Notes under the pieces: generated by a model | What the model saw: the letters and a program-made list of their open reading frames with translations, nothing else | Databases searched by the model: none | What the model was told of the DNA's origin: nothing | Made by a program: the position numbers and the translations under genes | Source: Meconema thalassinum | Taxonomy: Eukaryota > Arthropoda > Insecta > Orthoptera > Tettigoniidae | Reading direction: 5' to 3' | Assembly: GCA_946902985.2 (NCBI GenBank) | Contig: OX336389.2 | Coordinates: forward strand, 280,657,527-280,721,526 | DNA: 64,000 bases | In this document: piece by piece, positions 20,835 to 32,405 of the stretch | Position numbering within the stretch: position 1 is the stretch's first letter | Layout: every line of letters starts with the position of its first letter

Positions 20835-21172
20835 GAAATGAAAATCCACAGCCTGCTTCCAGTCTCCGACCGGGTCAGGAATGGAATGAATGAAGCCCCC
20901 ATCTAGCGGCGAGGATATGGACTGTGCCGGCTGCCGAGGCCTGACGCACTCCTCTGGGGCAATGATTAAATGAATGACAGATTAAATGAAATGGTAGTGG
21001 AGAGTATTGCTGGAATGAAATTTTGACAGGGAAAACCGGAGTACCCGGAGAAAAACCTGTCTGCCTCCGTTTTGTCCAGCACAGATCTCACATGGAGTGA
21101 CCGGGATTTGAACCACGGACCCAGCGGTGAGAGGCCGGCGTGCTGCCGCCTAAGCCACGGAGGCTTAATAAA
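20835..21172 (-). repeat. tRNA-derived SINE, family F, copy 1
   Basis: Minus-strand head has box A CGTGGCTTAGGCGGCAGCACG and box B GTGGTTCAAATCCCGG. The body matches the plus-strand copy at 45975 through CTCACATGGAG, the CGGAGTACCCGGAG block and GCCGGCTGCCGAGGCCTGAC. An (AAT)n run follows at 21165-21210. Confidence 0.85.
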
Positions 21173-21239
21173 TAATAATAATAATAAATAATAATAATTA
21201 ATAATAACAAGTGGCATACATACAAGCACAGATATCAAC

Positions 21240-21575
21240 CTTATGTCCAGTCTATTTCTCCAGTCTAGGCTCGATGGTGTAGCAGTGAAAAAGTCGTTAG
21301 GGTCACCTAGGTACGCTCTTAGTTTGCAATCTTCGGCATGTGCCTGATGGTTTGGTTTGATGTACCGCAATCACAGCAGGGGTTTAGCCGCTTTCCCCAT
21401 TTGTGCAGGTTGTATGCACAAACTCTTATGTCCGATAACCGTGTACGGTACAAACATGTTATCTTAGAGTTAACACATGAGCCAATGTGCAAAAACGAAA
21501 TGTCATACAGCAATATAATAATAAAAAGGAACAATTTCCTTAGAAGAGTAAGTTTTGTTCCAACAAACACACTTC
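21240..21575 (-). pseudogene. LINE ORF2 C-terminal relic
   Basis: Minus-strand residues NLHKWGKRLNPCCDCGTSNQ and TIRHMPKIAN, then YLGDPNDFF and SLDWRNRLDI, match the tail of insect non-LTR retrotransposon proteins. There a CxCG ... TxxHI zinc-like motif is followed by a Trp-containing end. The pattern needs a frame break near 21325. It is cut at the low side by the (AAT)n run and the SINE. No RT domain remains. Confidence 0.6.
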
Positions 21576-21744
21576 ATTAGAGTCAAACTTCTGAATGAAA
21601 TTTAGTGATAAATTGAAGTAAAATGAAAAAATAAAATGTTGCCCAAATAATCCAGACCCAACACCATCTGAATAAGCAAAATTTACTCTCTATATAAAAG
21701 TAAGTCTTGGTCGCCATCTTTTAATGGAATGACCCTATGGATGA

Positions 21745-21820
21745 TTTGTTTATGGTTGTATGCATAGGGACAGATGACCTCGCTGTTCCGCCCATTAAAA
21801 CAGCCATAACTAACTGATGT
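21745..21820. repeat. Short repeat related to the GGGGCAGATGACC family
   Basis: ACAGATGACCTCGCTGTTCC is also present in almost the same form at about 26371-26395 inside another element, so it is dispersed. Its full length cannot be defined here. Confidence 0.45.
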
Positions 21821-22104
21821 ATGTGCATAAATGATTGTAGGTTACATGCCTGCAGAAAAGAAGGCATAGGCCTAAAAGATTGAAAAGCAAAAGAGCTTAG
21901 AAGTTAATAACCAACAAGCGAATTTTTCATATTATGCAGAAATTTAATATTAGAGCGCGTGGAAATTAAGATTCCCTATAGGCCTATGTATCACTCCTCT
22001 CATGCCCCCTTCTCTTTCTTATTCTGATATTCTCATTCTCTAGTCTAGAGACTGGAACTCTGAACTGTGATATGAGTTACATATTAAGTACCTTGCAGAT
22101 TCTA

Positions 22105-22310
22105 TGTGTTCTACTCCAGGCAAATGCCAGGATGGTTCCTAACTTAAGGCCATGGCCTTCTCCTTCCCAATCTAATCCCCTATGTTCAAGCACACTAGTT
22201 CAGCCATAACAATAACACAGGTTATAACACAAATTCCACACACAAATACATGGGGTTATAAGACCACGATGTCGTAGCCCCTAATATAAGCAACAACAAC
22301 AACAATTTCT
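22105..22310 (+). repeat. SINE family B, 3' part
   Basis: Starts in the core at CAGGCAAATGCCAGGATGG. It continues through TAACTTAAGGCCATGGCC to the family tail CCACGATGTCGTAGCCCC and (CAA)n. The head is missing. Confidence 0.7.
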
Positions 22311-24550
22311 ATTTGCATTCTTGTAGCTCCATTTACCAGTAATTGCATTTTTCAAATACTGTATTGCCTTATCTTTGCTTCATTTGTGTCTGTATTTTTA
22401 GCTACTGTCAGTTCGCGTTGACTGTAAGGAGGTACCGGTACGTCAGGGTTTCATATTGAATTTGTGCCTTATTACATAAAATCCTGTAATTTCTGGTGGA
22501 ATTTAATCAATTCTTCAAATTTGCCGCTATTTCGATGGTGCCATGCCCGCCAGTCTCAACAACTGTTCCCCTACGATTGCCACCATCTTTGTTTTGATTT
22601 TACGGTCTGAGATATTAATTGTAGACGGTCTTGGCTTAATCATCCTTTCAACGAGCGCGCCATGCGGCTGAAGCGAAGTTCGCCAGTACCGCCAGGCAAA
22701 TGTAACCGTAAAGCAAGAGGTCTCACTGTGCTCCAGCCCTTCTGTGCTCCAGCCATGGGAGCGAGATATCCAGTAGTATTGTACAGAAAAAAAAACAGAG
22801 GTTGGACCAGGTAGGACATCCTCTTTGGGTAGGACTACCATCACACACGATCAGTTCCTGCTGTGATAGTGTAACTTTTCCAAAGTTGCATAACCGGAGC
22901 GTGATAAAGAATATATCTTAGCAAAAATAAGGTTCAGCCAATCCTGGCAAAGTTGCGGAGTCCTGGTAGAAATATCAACAGGTGCAATTCTTTAGAGATA
23001 CCGGTAACTGAATCATTGCAATTATACCAAACAATGTAACGAGGTTTATGATTATATACGATCAACTTCTGAAATTCATGGCAATAAATTTTGTTTTCAA
23101 AGAATGCAATGTTTGCCTAAAACATAAATTATATGGTAGTTGTAATACTGTTTTAGTGTCAGTGTTACAGCCAATCTTATTTATAAATGGGATGTGATTT
23201 GGTGTCCTCGGTGACGCATTGATGTTGATGCTCGTGAGCTTTATTGTTTAATAATATTCGTGTTTACTTCGGTATTGGTGACAGTTTAGGAGTGGTGAGC
23301 ATTCTACAAAACTACTAAAATTAGCCAAAATGCCTTGTGTAATGATGAATAATAATTGTGGAATGGTGTGGCAATAGATGTTTTCCCCCCTAGCTGTCTA
23401 TAACCCACCCACCATCCTCTTTCTAGTTCATGACTTGTGTAGTAATATAATACGCGCAACCTTCAATACTCTTCATACAGACCAATGGCTTGTGCCTAGG
23501 TAGCGGGCTGTGTTAACTAATCTAATAAATTATTCACTCCTGGTTTTTGTCTCGCACAGTGGAGGTAGTCCCGCATCAATAACCTTTATCCAGACCAATC
23601 GTTTTGATAATTACAAGGTGTATTTTGTATACCGTATGTTGGCGACAGTGACATCAGTGTGTAACAGTTGAAGAGACCTTATGCGCCAAGCAAACATCGC
23701 AATCGTCGTTGAATGAGTAAGAAACAAAAGCACGTATTTCCAGTGCAGATGTGACAATGGATAGTGATTTCAATTGTTAATGACACCCAGAATATGAAAC
23801 AAGGTATGAAGATCATGAAAATTACATATTATCCAAGTGCAACTGTAAAAACCAGGTTCACCGCTCCTGAACAATTACTGCTGTTTTCAATTCAATGTAT
23901 TTTTTAGCTAGGTTATGTATTTCGAATGGTCTGGTGAAGTACTGTGAGTGCCAAACTAGCGTACGGTATATTAATGGAACAGGCTTATTTTCTTATCTTT
24001 CTGTTCTGGCTTTATATAGCCCTGGTTTATTGTAACGGGGCTATATCGGTGCATAGAATGGAAGTAAACTGTCAATCTCATTGTGTTTCTTTTCATTTGT
24101 CAGGGTATGAGTCACCCCAAGGAAGGCAGCAGGGGGTCAACTTTCACAGAGCCGACACATGATCAAGTAGTCCAGTAGGATGATATTTTCGGTGCTAGGT
24201 AGGTTTGGATGTATCTATTTGATTTAATTATTAGCAATACACTAAGTTCACGCCCTCCTCTGATGAAATCACATATTGTACCCTGTCATACTGTTAAGCG
24301 TTGTGTGAGAAAAAGAACTTTTAGAGACTGGAATGTACTCTACTTTTGGTAGTTCTTATTGATATCCCCATCAGTGAAGGGAACACAGCAGGCATTATGT
24401 CCCTAGGGATAGTCAAGACATGCAGGTGATCTTATTAGGAGTGGCTGCAGTCATTGCATCATTTAAGCCTTTCAATGTTTCAAACATGGTGGACTTCAGT
24501 CCCATGTACAACTTGGTTGTGTGTAAGCCTTAGATCATAAATACAATAGA
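22311..24550. other. Mostly unique sequence, no supported gene
   Basis: A 105-residue minus frame at 22527-22844 lies in a locally GC-richer patch but shows no family motif and no codon-repeat pattern, so it is not called. A segment near 23316-23390 resembles 25430-25500 (both ATTAGCCAAAAT then TAATGATGA), an old dispersed duplication. Confidence 0.45.
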
Positions 24551-24557
24551 TGGCTGA

Positions 24558-24565
24558 TGACGTCA
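24558..24565. promoter_or_regulatory. CRE-type palindrome TGACGTCA
   Basis: Perfect TGACGTCA lies 137 bp upstream of the THAP-like ATG. An ACACGTGA E-box-like site lies between them near 24646. Function as a promoter is inference from position. Confidence 0.35.
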
Positions 24566-24701
24566 CATTTGTGAAACCAACATCTCAATCAGCTGACTAA
24601 AGGGAACTGCCGGGAACTGCGGATAGTTGGGAGCACTGAAATACTACACGTGACGATAGAATTGGGCTATTCTGTTCTATTCATTACCGCACTAAGCCAG
24701 A

Positions 24702-24772
24702 ATGGTGTATTACTGTGCAGCGTATGGATGTAAGGAGACGATTAGGAAAAGATCGGGCATTTCTTTCCATAG
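24702..24772 (+). CDS. Putative first exon of a THAP-type zinc-finger protein
   Basis: ATG at 24702 opens MVYYCAAYGCKETIRKRSG then ISFHR. This is the classic start of a THAP domain: C-X4-C within the first ten residues, a basic stretch, and the SFHR/F block. The frame hits TAG at 24774, but the sequence there is CAT-AG|GTAGTC. A GT donor therefore splits the codon after the SFH block, as in many THAP genes. The remaining C-X2-H of the domain would be on a later exon, and I found none in the window. It may be a host gene, a P-element/THAP9-like transposase or an exon relic. It is the only host-like coding signal seen. Confidence 0.45.
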
Positions 24773-25553
24773 GTAGTCCTAAATTAATTCATTGTAAAAT
24801 AACCCTAAAATTCTAGACTTCACTACTTGCATTTCTTTACGTTTCCTCTTAACTCCGAGACATGAAAGAAAAATAATTTAATCTGTAAATTTATTACAAA
24901 TTATTAAAATTTACTATATCCCTTACTCCACTGAACAGGCCTATGTAGCAAAATTAGGACCATCACAACATCAAATAGCCTTCCTTTTCAATCATGTTCA
25001 GTGTCAAATTGCGGGTTATGCTACTGATGTGACGATGTAGTCTTCGATAATAAATACGCTGAGGTAATATTTGTCATCTTATTAAACGTATGGACAGTGC
25101 GTTTGGTTGAGGAAATTTTCAGATCATTCTAGGATACATTGCAGCCCTAAATTAATCAATTCGTAGGATTTCAAAGTTCTGGATTATTAACTGCGAAGGT
25201 TTCTATGATTCGTGGAAAATGGAATTTAAAAGGAAACAGTTCATTGCTTGTAATGATTTCCGTTGTAGCAAATGTAATGCATAGTTGTTAAAAAGCAACG
25301 CTTACTAAATCAATAGACTTCCTTATTTCCATTTGCCTATGTTTTGTTCACCTTCATAAAATACTGAAGTGGAAAGTAACGCTGAATAAGAGCTAATCGT
25401 ACGATAAAATTTTGTAAAATAATGCACCGGTACTGAAATTAGCCAAAATACATTTTCTAATGATGACAAATAAATTAGGAAATGATGTAGTAATAGATTG
25501 AACTTGTTTGGAGCTCTCGGGCGTACAATTAAAAATGACCAGCTACACAAACA

Positions 25554-25912
25554 CAATTCTCTTCAAAAATCAGTATGCCTAATTGAGAATTGGATTTGTT
25601 ATTAATTATTTACAAGAGGGGATCCTGGATGTATGAGTATTACGGAACACAGCAGCCACTTTTTACAGAAACACAAATCTGTTCAAATATCAGTAGGCCT
25701 AATTCAGAGTTGGATTTTTTATTAAGTATTTATAAGAGGGGATCCTGGATGTATGAATATTACGGAACACGACAGCCACTTTTTACACTAACACAATTCT
25801 GTTCAAAAATCAGTAGGCCTAATTCAGAATTGGATTTGTTATTAATTATTTACAAGAGGGGATTCTGGATGTATGAGTATTACGGAACACGACAGCCACT
25901 TTTAACACCAAA
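25554..25912 (+). repeat. Three-copy tandem repeat, 120-bp unit
   Basis: Copies at about 25554-25673, 25674-25793 and 25794-25912 share AGTAGGCCTAATTCAGA, AAGAGGGGATCCTGGATG and TATTACGGAACAC. The unit length is a multiple of three, so one plus frame (25590-25928) stays open through all copies and repeats RGSWMYEYYGTRQPL three times. Nothing outside the repeat supports a gene. Confidence 0.85.
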
Positions 25913-26754
25913 TATGTTACATTCTTAACCTTTGCTACCTTCCGGTACGTAAAGAAACATGCGATGCTTTTCCCAATGTCGTATAAATTACGAAAATGTG
26001 TGTTTAAACCCTCATTAAAAATCATTTCCCCACCAACTCCTATCACCTTCCATTACGAGTTCCTCTGTTTTCCCTTTAGTCAGCTGATCCAGATGTTGGT
26101 TTCACGTCACAGTACAGGCGCAGTGTGGCAATGCGCACTCTATTGTATTTTTGCTCGAAGGTGTAAGCTGTCTGATAATATGTGTGAAGGCACAGTAGTC
26201 TTGCTGCTTGCCACTCACCAAGGCTCGATTCGATTTCTGTTAACGCATGTCGGATTTTCGAGGTGAAATGTCATGTCCAGTGGCGTACGCAGGATTTCCT
26301 TCTGGGGGGAGGGGGTCATGATTCATTTATACAGTAGGGTAATTGTGGTAATTGTGTACACCATTAAAGGGGCAGATGACCTTGCTGTTCCGCCCCTTAA
26401 ACGACAATCATCATACATTATTAAAATGATATTTCGATTAATGTAGGCTACATAAAAACAATAATTAAATAGGCTAAACATTATATTTGCATGAAAACGA
26501 TTGTAGGTCTCATTATTTTTTCAGCACAATAAAGAAATATAAATTAAATATTTTTTTAAACATGGAAAACAGTAACGGTACAGTAACTAAATATTAAAAC
26601 TGAAATGATGCAGTAGTAGACTAACATCACGTGACTGCTTATAATGTTGATATTAAGTGAGAGAGAAATTATGTTTTGGTCTCCATGTTCTTACTGCCAT
26701 TAGGCCTCCGGTACTATTTACTCTCAAAATCTGCCTTTCTTGATGACTTTATCT

Positions 26755-26998
26755 ATAATTTTATTAATGCAGCCAATGGCCATGTATTTTTTTCTTTTCA
26801 GGACGGGTCAGGGAAGGGATTATGAAAGTAAATCGGCCGTGGACCTATTGAAGGTACCGTCCTGGCATTTCCTGGTAGTGAAAATGGGAAACCACGAAAA
26901 CCATTTTCAGGATGGCCGAGGTGGAATTCGAACCCACGCTCTCCCGATGCCAGCGAGACACGAGATAGCGCGTTAGTGCTCTCGGCCACCGCGGCCGG
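26755..26998 (-). repeat. tRNA-derived SINE, family D
   Basis: Minus-strand head has box A GCGGTGGCCGAGAGCAC and box B GGGTTCGAATTCCACC, with a long variable-arm spacing like Ser/Leu tRNAs. The shared core CATTTCCTGGTAG and GGGAAACCACGAAAACCA follows. Flanked by a perfect 15-bp duplication TTGATGACTTTATCT (26740-26754 and 26999-27013), so this is a relatively recent insertion. Confidence 0.88.
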
Positions 26999-27000
26999 TT

Positions 27001-27213
27001 GATGACTTTATCTGCATCATTGATAGGAATACATTGCAGAAACTCCTCATGTACCGAATTATCTTTAACAAAACGGGCACACGCAAGTAAACCGAAGCGA
27101 CGTGAAGACAAGTTACCGATCACACACTTGAACAGCAAAACTGATCCACGGCTAGCTCCAACTCTGTAGGAGTTGTCTCGCTGCGAGTCGAGTGCAAGTG
27201 ACGAACGTGACAA
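27001..27213 (-). pseudogene. hAT transposase fragment
   Basis: Minus-strand residues RRFGLLACARFVKDNSVHEE and FLQCIPINDADKVI match the part of hAT transposases where LA...RFVD/K....EEFL occurs. Upstream residues (SLALDSQRDNSYRVG) are also open. The frame runs into the SINE insertion at 26998 and continues for only a few codons (IKKGRF) on the far side before a stop. It is a short relic, not able to encode an enzyme. Confidence 0.6.
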
Positions 27214-27959
27214 CTTTTAACACATACACAGGATTAAGATGCCTCACTAGCGGTAGTGTAAAACAGGTGATAGATGAGACAATATAAAGATTCAAGTAAA
27301 CAAATGTCTCTGGGGGGGGGGGGTTTAAACCCTAAAACCCCCCGTCGGTACGCCACTGGTCATGTCCTGTGGTTTGGATTCCACATAAGAAAGAGGTCCG
27401 TGGCTCATGATCGTGAGTTTACCTGTCACGTAAAACTATTATTTTTCCTTTCCTTTTGTGTGAAATTGAGGCTAAAATTGACAAAAGTGGCAGTTGGGTT
27501 TGTTACGTAGCATTCTACTGAAAAAATTGTTAATTACCCGTAGGCTACAACTTGCTAAGATGTAGGGAGAGACACTTGTGGGGATGTCACCCTCTTTGAA
27601 ATCTCAGTCCTCCAGACATAATGACAATCTGCATTTAACTTAACTTAAATGTTACATTTTTCACTAGGCCTCTCTTATTAATTATATGTTTTGGTGGGGT
27701 CCAAATGGCATATGGAGAGCTTGAGCTGTGTGGGAAGAAGGAAAGTCATTTCATATGGCATAGGATACGTGTAAATTTTCTGTTAGGTGCACAGATGTTT
27801 TTTTCTTGATTCGTTCATTTATTTGATCTTTGACAAGGAATGCTTGTGTGAATGGTACAGGTACACACAATTTTTGGTACTGGTACTATTTTTATTGATT
27901 TAAACACAATGTGTACAGAGTTATTCTAGAAGATAAGTCATTTTCATTTGTCCTTGGCG

Positions 27960-28104
27960 TAATGTACGATTGGCAGAGTTCTTTGGGTACATTGGACAGG
28001 CTCAGTTGCAGAGTTCACAAACACACTCACTGTCGGCATTGTGGAAACGTTTCCTTCTGCAGATTCGGTGGTGGAATCCATGTATTTGCCCTCTGGTGTA
28101 TAGA
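27960..28104 (-). pseudogene. LINE ORF2 C-terminal end (part of the split LINE)
   Basis: Read on the minus strand across the hAT insertion at 28105-33751, the frame from 33906 to 33752 continues here as RGQIHGFHHRICRRKRFHNA, then SECVCELCN, a TGA stop, ACPMYPK. This HGFHH.IC ... CVCELC pattern is the terminal zinc-like motif of an insect LINE protein, and a sister copy lies at 51175-51251. The join uses one copy of the target duplication. The stop before ACP is probably a decayed Arg codon. Confidence 0.6.
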
Positions 28105-29295
28105 TAGTGATGTAAAATACCCAGGTATTTATAAATCGGGGTAAATACCCAGGGTATATACTCGGGTAAATACCCAATTTGGGTAAATACCCGGGTATTT
28201 TAGATTTTTCATTAGAAATCCTGTGTCCTGGTAAGTTGAACCTGAAAAAAGGGTACCGGTATGCAAACTATTCTACATTAACTTTTTAGAAATGTAACAA
28301 CATTAGATAATTAATAAAATTAATTTTAATTAGAATTGGGAGTTAAAAACAGAATTAGAATTGGGAATTAGATCAGGAGATATAAACTAACAACACCACT
28401 ACACTGAAAAAGTTAGGTTAAGTACAGGAGTCATCAAACAAAGAATAGAGAATGGGAGGGAAGTACAGTGTCAGTTTGAATTCTGGGTAGGATGAGCTGA
28501 GCAGTGTTACCAACTCACATGCTTGCTGGCATACATCTTCACCCATTATGGAGCCCACATACTACAAAAACTTCCTGACATGCATTTATATTATTTAGAG
28601 TACCATATGATTTAAAAAATTAATATTTTTTGTATATTTAATATTGAATGAAAAATAACTTAAAGCACTTTTACTATGCAGTTTTTTTTTCAAATGTCCT
28701 TTCTATTGAATATATTTCATTACCTTTTGAGTTTTGGCATACACTTTTTAATTAATATGCATATAGTCTACCCTTATTACTACAAAAGTACCGGGTGAGT
28801 TAGCCGTGGTGGTTACGGCATGACTGATGGCAGTCGCTCACATCCGGGAGGCGAGGAGGTTCGAATCCCCCCCGCCGGCAACCTTGAAGATGGTCTTCTG
28901 TGGTTTCCCATCTTCCTTCCAGGCAAATGCCGGGGTTGGTCCCTAACTATAGGTAGAGCCCTGCGCGGATAAACAAAACGTTATCCGCATCCACACGACT
29001 GTTATCCGGATCCGCACCACTGTTATCCGCCCCGCATCCGCATGACTGTTATCCGCATCCGCACCACTGTTACCCGCATCCGCATGACTTTTATCCAAAT
29101 CCGCTGATATTTCAATATTATTTTTAATTTATTAGATAAAGCATAAGATGTTAAACCAACACATTTAGACATTTGAGGAGAAAGTCGTTCCCCTATGCTA
29201 TGTTTAAAATGAATGTTATACAGCTAGAATTGCAACCCTTTGAGTTCAAAGTGTTAATTGTGCTTAATGACTTAATTTGAATGAGATTATGTTAA

Positions 29296-31754
29296 CCCTA
29301 GAACTGCGGACCGTCTTCCAGGAAGACGGTGTGGTGTTTAATCAAGTGCGACCGTCTCTCTGAAAGACGGTCTCGGTATTCAAATATAGTACTAATGTTA
29401 GCCATTAGATAGCACTAATTCCAAGTCATGCTGGTTCCCGATGCTTTTATCTTTCGTTGTGTTACTCTTTGGCAAACAAATGACAATAAGCAGGCTATTA
29501 TTTGGCTGCAGAAGTGGAAGTACTTTCATGTTGACATTGAAGTTGCATTGAGCAAAATGGCAGCCAACAAGCCTATGTAGATGATTCAGAAATTGAGCGC
29601 TTTTTTAGTAAATATCAGGAATTATTTTAAACTGGTTCCTGAAATAGTAACAAAAAACTGTGAACTTTTCATTTATGATGTGTCTGACAAACATTTAACT
29701 TGGCAATATGGTTTTCTAGAGCAGAAAAGTCAATTTTATTTCTTATATTTGGTAAAATACTTTTTATGATTAATTCAAACTGATGAGTCTGAATGATTCG
29801 CCTCTATAAAAATAATATAGAACAGTCTTTCAGCTTTCTATTGATGTATGATAAGTTATAGGCCTATTCATGAACACTGTTTGCTTACCGAAAAGGCAGA
29901 AGGTGAATTTCTCATATAGGCTATGTGCATAATGGAGAAATGTCATATTGTAAAAAAAAAAAATTTAGTAAATAACAGGATTTATTTAAAACTGGTTCTT
30001 GAAATAGTAACAAAAAACTGTGAAATTTTCATTTACGATGTGTCTGACAAACATTTAACTTGGCAATATGTTTTTCTAGAGAAGAAAAGTCAATTTTTAT
30101 TTTTATATTTATGATTTTTTTTATGATTAATTCAAACTGATGAGTTTGAATGATTCACCTCTATAAAAATAATATAGAACAGTCCTTCTGCTTTCTATTG
30201 ATGTATGGTAAGTTATAGGCCTATTCATGAACACAGTTTCTTTTACAGAAAAGGCAGAAGGTGAATTTCTCAAATATATGCATAATGGAGAAATGTCATA
30301 CTGTAAAAATAACTTTTTTTTCTAGTAAATAACAGGAATTATTTAAAACTGGTTCTTGAAATAGTACCAAAAAACTGTGAACTTTTCATTTATGATGTGT
30401 CTGACAAAAATTTAACTTGGCAATATGGTTTTCTAGAGCCGAAATTTATTTTTTTATTTTTTATTTCTATGAAATATTTTTTATGATTAATTCAAACTGA
30501 TGAGTCTGAATGATTCACCACTATAATAATAATATAGAACGGTCTTTCAGCTTTCTATTGATGTATGATAAGTTATAGGCCTATTCATGAACACGGTTTG
30601 CTTACAGAAAAGGCAGAAGGTGAATTTCTCATATACCGGTATGTGCATAATGGAGAAATGTCTTATTGTAAAAATAACTTTCTTTTTTTTTAGCAAATAA
30701 CAGGAATTATTTAAAACTGGTTCCTGAAATAGTAACAAAAAACTGTGAACTTTTCATTTATGATCTGTCTGACAAACATTTAACTTGGCAATATGGTTTT
30801 CTAGAGCAGACAAGTCAATTTTTTATGAAATACTTTTTATGATTTATTCAAACTGATGAGTCTGAATGATTCACCTCTATAAAAATAATATAGAACAGTC
30901 TTTAAGCTTTCTATTGATGTATGATAAGTTATAGGCCTATTCATGAACACAGTTTGCTTACAGAAAAGGCAGAAGGTGAATTTCTCATATAGGCTATGTG
31001 CATAATGGAGAAATGTCATATAGTAAAAATAATTTTCTTTTTTAGTAAATAACAGGAATTATTTAATACTGGTTCTTGAAACAGTAACAAAAACTGTGAA
31101 CGTTTCATTTATGAAGCGTCTGACAAACATTTAACTTGGCAATATGTTCTTTTAGAGCAGGAAAGTAATTTTTTTTTTATAAAATACATTTTATGATTAA
31201 TTCAAACTAATGAGTCTGAATGATTCACCTCTATAAAAATTATATAGAACAGTCTTCCAGATTTCTACTGATGTATGATAAGTTATAGGCCTATTCATGA
31301 ACGCATTTAGCTTACAGAAGAGGCAGAAGGTGAATTTCTCATATATGTGCATAATGGAGAAATGTCATATTGTACAAATAATTTTCTTGTATAGTAAATA
31401 ACAGGAATTATTTATAACTGGTTCTTGAAATAGTAACAAAAAACTGTGAACTTTTCATTTATGATGTGTCTGACAAACATTTAGCTTGGCAATATAGTTT
31501 TCTAGAGCAGAAAAATCATTTTTTTAATATATTTTTTCTTTTTTATAAAACACTTTTTATGATTAATTCAAACTGATGAGTCTGAACGATTCACCTCTAT
31601 AAGAATAATATAGAACAGTCTTTCAGCTTTCTATTGATGTATGATAAGTTATATTCATGAACACAGTTTGCTTACAGATACTAAATTCCCATAGTGTGTA
31701 TTTTATGTGAATGTACTGCAGCATTTGACGGATAAACCTGCAGCAGTTCTAGGG
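29296..31754. mobile_element. Non-autonomous piggyBac-like element, 2459 bp
   Basis: Perfect 12-bp terminal inverted repeats CCCTAGAACTGC / GCAGTTCTAGGG are flanked on each side by TTAA (29292-29295 and 31755-31758). TTAA target and CCCTAGA-type ends are the piggyBac signature. Close to the left end lies a hairpin ACCGTCTTCC-A-GGAAGACGGT at 29310-29330 and a related GACCGTCT ... AAGACGGTC. No transposase is present. The interior is mostly a six-unit tandem array. Confidence 0.9.
29590..31680. repeat. Six-copy tandem array, ~355-bp unit
   Basis: The marker ACTGGTTC(C/T)TGAAA begins at about 29631, 29991, 30348, 30716, 31068 and 31417, giving spacings of 360, 357, 368, 352 and 349. Each unit repeats ACTGTGAACTTTTCATTTATG, TTAACTTGGCAATATG and TTATAGGCCTATTCATGAAC. 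Open frames within single units are shadows of the repeat. Confidence 0.92.
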
Positions 31755-31924
31755 TTAAACCATCATCTTACATATTTTGTTATGGAAGAAATATAACGGA
31801 AAATTATGATATGCCATAAATATCCGGGTCCTAGTAATGATATTCAACAATTTCGGATGCTAGAACTACTTTTTTATTTACACACAATATAAAAATATAC
31901 ATATCGCACTAAAACGTTTTGTTT

Positions 31925-32165
31925 TGTAGGGGCTGCGTGGCTCAGGGGTAACGTTCTCGCTTGCTGGGCCCAAGGTTGCAGGTTCGTATCCTGGCGCAGT
32001 CGACTGGCATTTGAGGGTGCGCAAATGTGAGGGGGCCGTGTCCGTAGATTTACTGGCACGCTAAAGATCCCCTTCGGGGCAAAATTCCGACACCCCGGCG
32101 TCTCTAAAAGCCAGTGTAGTTAAAAGGGACGTAAAACCAATAACATTATTATTATTATTATTGTT
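31925..32165 (+). repeat. SINE family E, copy 3
   Basis: Well preserved: box A TGGCTCAGGGGTAA, box B GGTTCGTATCC, GTAGATTTACTGGCACGCTA, CCCCTTCGGGGCAAAATTCC, ACCCCGGCGTCTCTAAAAG and a (TTA)n end. It is inserted in the inner hAT element. Confidence 0.85.
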
Positions 32166-32214
32166 TTGTAGGCTATATACGATTTGGTGCAGTATCTTCT
32201 AGTTTATTATTTTC

Positions 32215-32405
32215 CAGGAATGCACGTGTGCCGCAGTAAGTTTGATGTGCCTGATTTTTGTCCTGAGTATGAATACATGTTTTTACATCTAAAACATCCT
32301 ACTATATCGTTCACCTTTTCGTTTCCATTGAAAATGTAACCAAATGTCTGCCATATCGTTGACTTGAGCTTTGATTCACGCACTAAAGAATATTCGCCTT
32401 AATTC
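32215..32405 (-). pseudogene. BED-type zinc finger of a hAT transposase, N-terminal relic
   Basis: Minus-strand residues SKLKSTIWQTFGYI, then GCFRCKNMYSYSG and TSNLLRHTC, form a BED-like finger: aromatic W..F, a C-X2-C pair, and the GTSNLLRH-C end typical of insect hAT transposases. An in-frame stop lies upstream (after MDKISTKMN). The catalytic part would lie beyond the SINE and piggyBac insertions and is not recognisable. It supports the hAT identity of the inner element and its minus orientation. Confidence 0.6.

Larger units (their letters stand above)
26278..27358 (-). mobile_element. hAT element, 1081 bp, with transposase relic
   Basis: Ends CAGTGGCGTACG and CGGTACGCCACTG are inverted repeats. 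An exact 8-bp duplication GTCATGTC lies at 26270-26277 and 27359-27366. Minus-strand coding relic at 27001-27213 is hAT-like. A family D SINE with its own 15-bp duplication sits inside, so the SINE is younger than the hAT insertion. Confidence 0.87.

Noticed and set aside
22527..22844. 105-residue minus-strand frame in a GC-richer patch
   Set aside because: No domain, repeat or codon pattern was recognised and it has no supporting neighbours. I left it uncalled rather than invent a function.
26278..27358. Reading the element as a mariner because of its short ends
   Set aside because: The flanking duplication is an exact 8-mer, not TA, and the internal coding relic is hAT-like.
29590..31680. 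CRISPR-like array
   Set aside because: Units are ~355 bp with no short identical repeat and unique spacers. It is a tandem satellite inside a piggyBac-like element.
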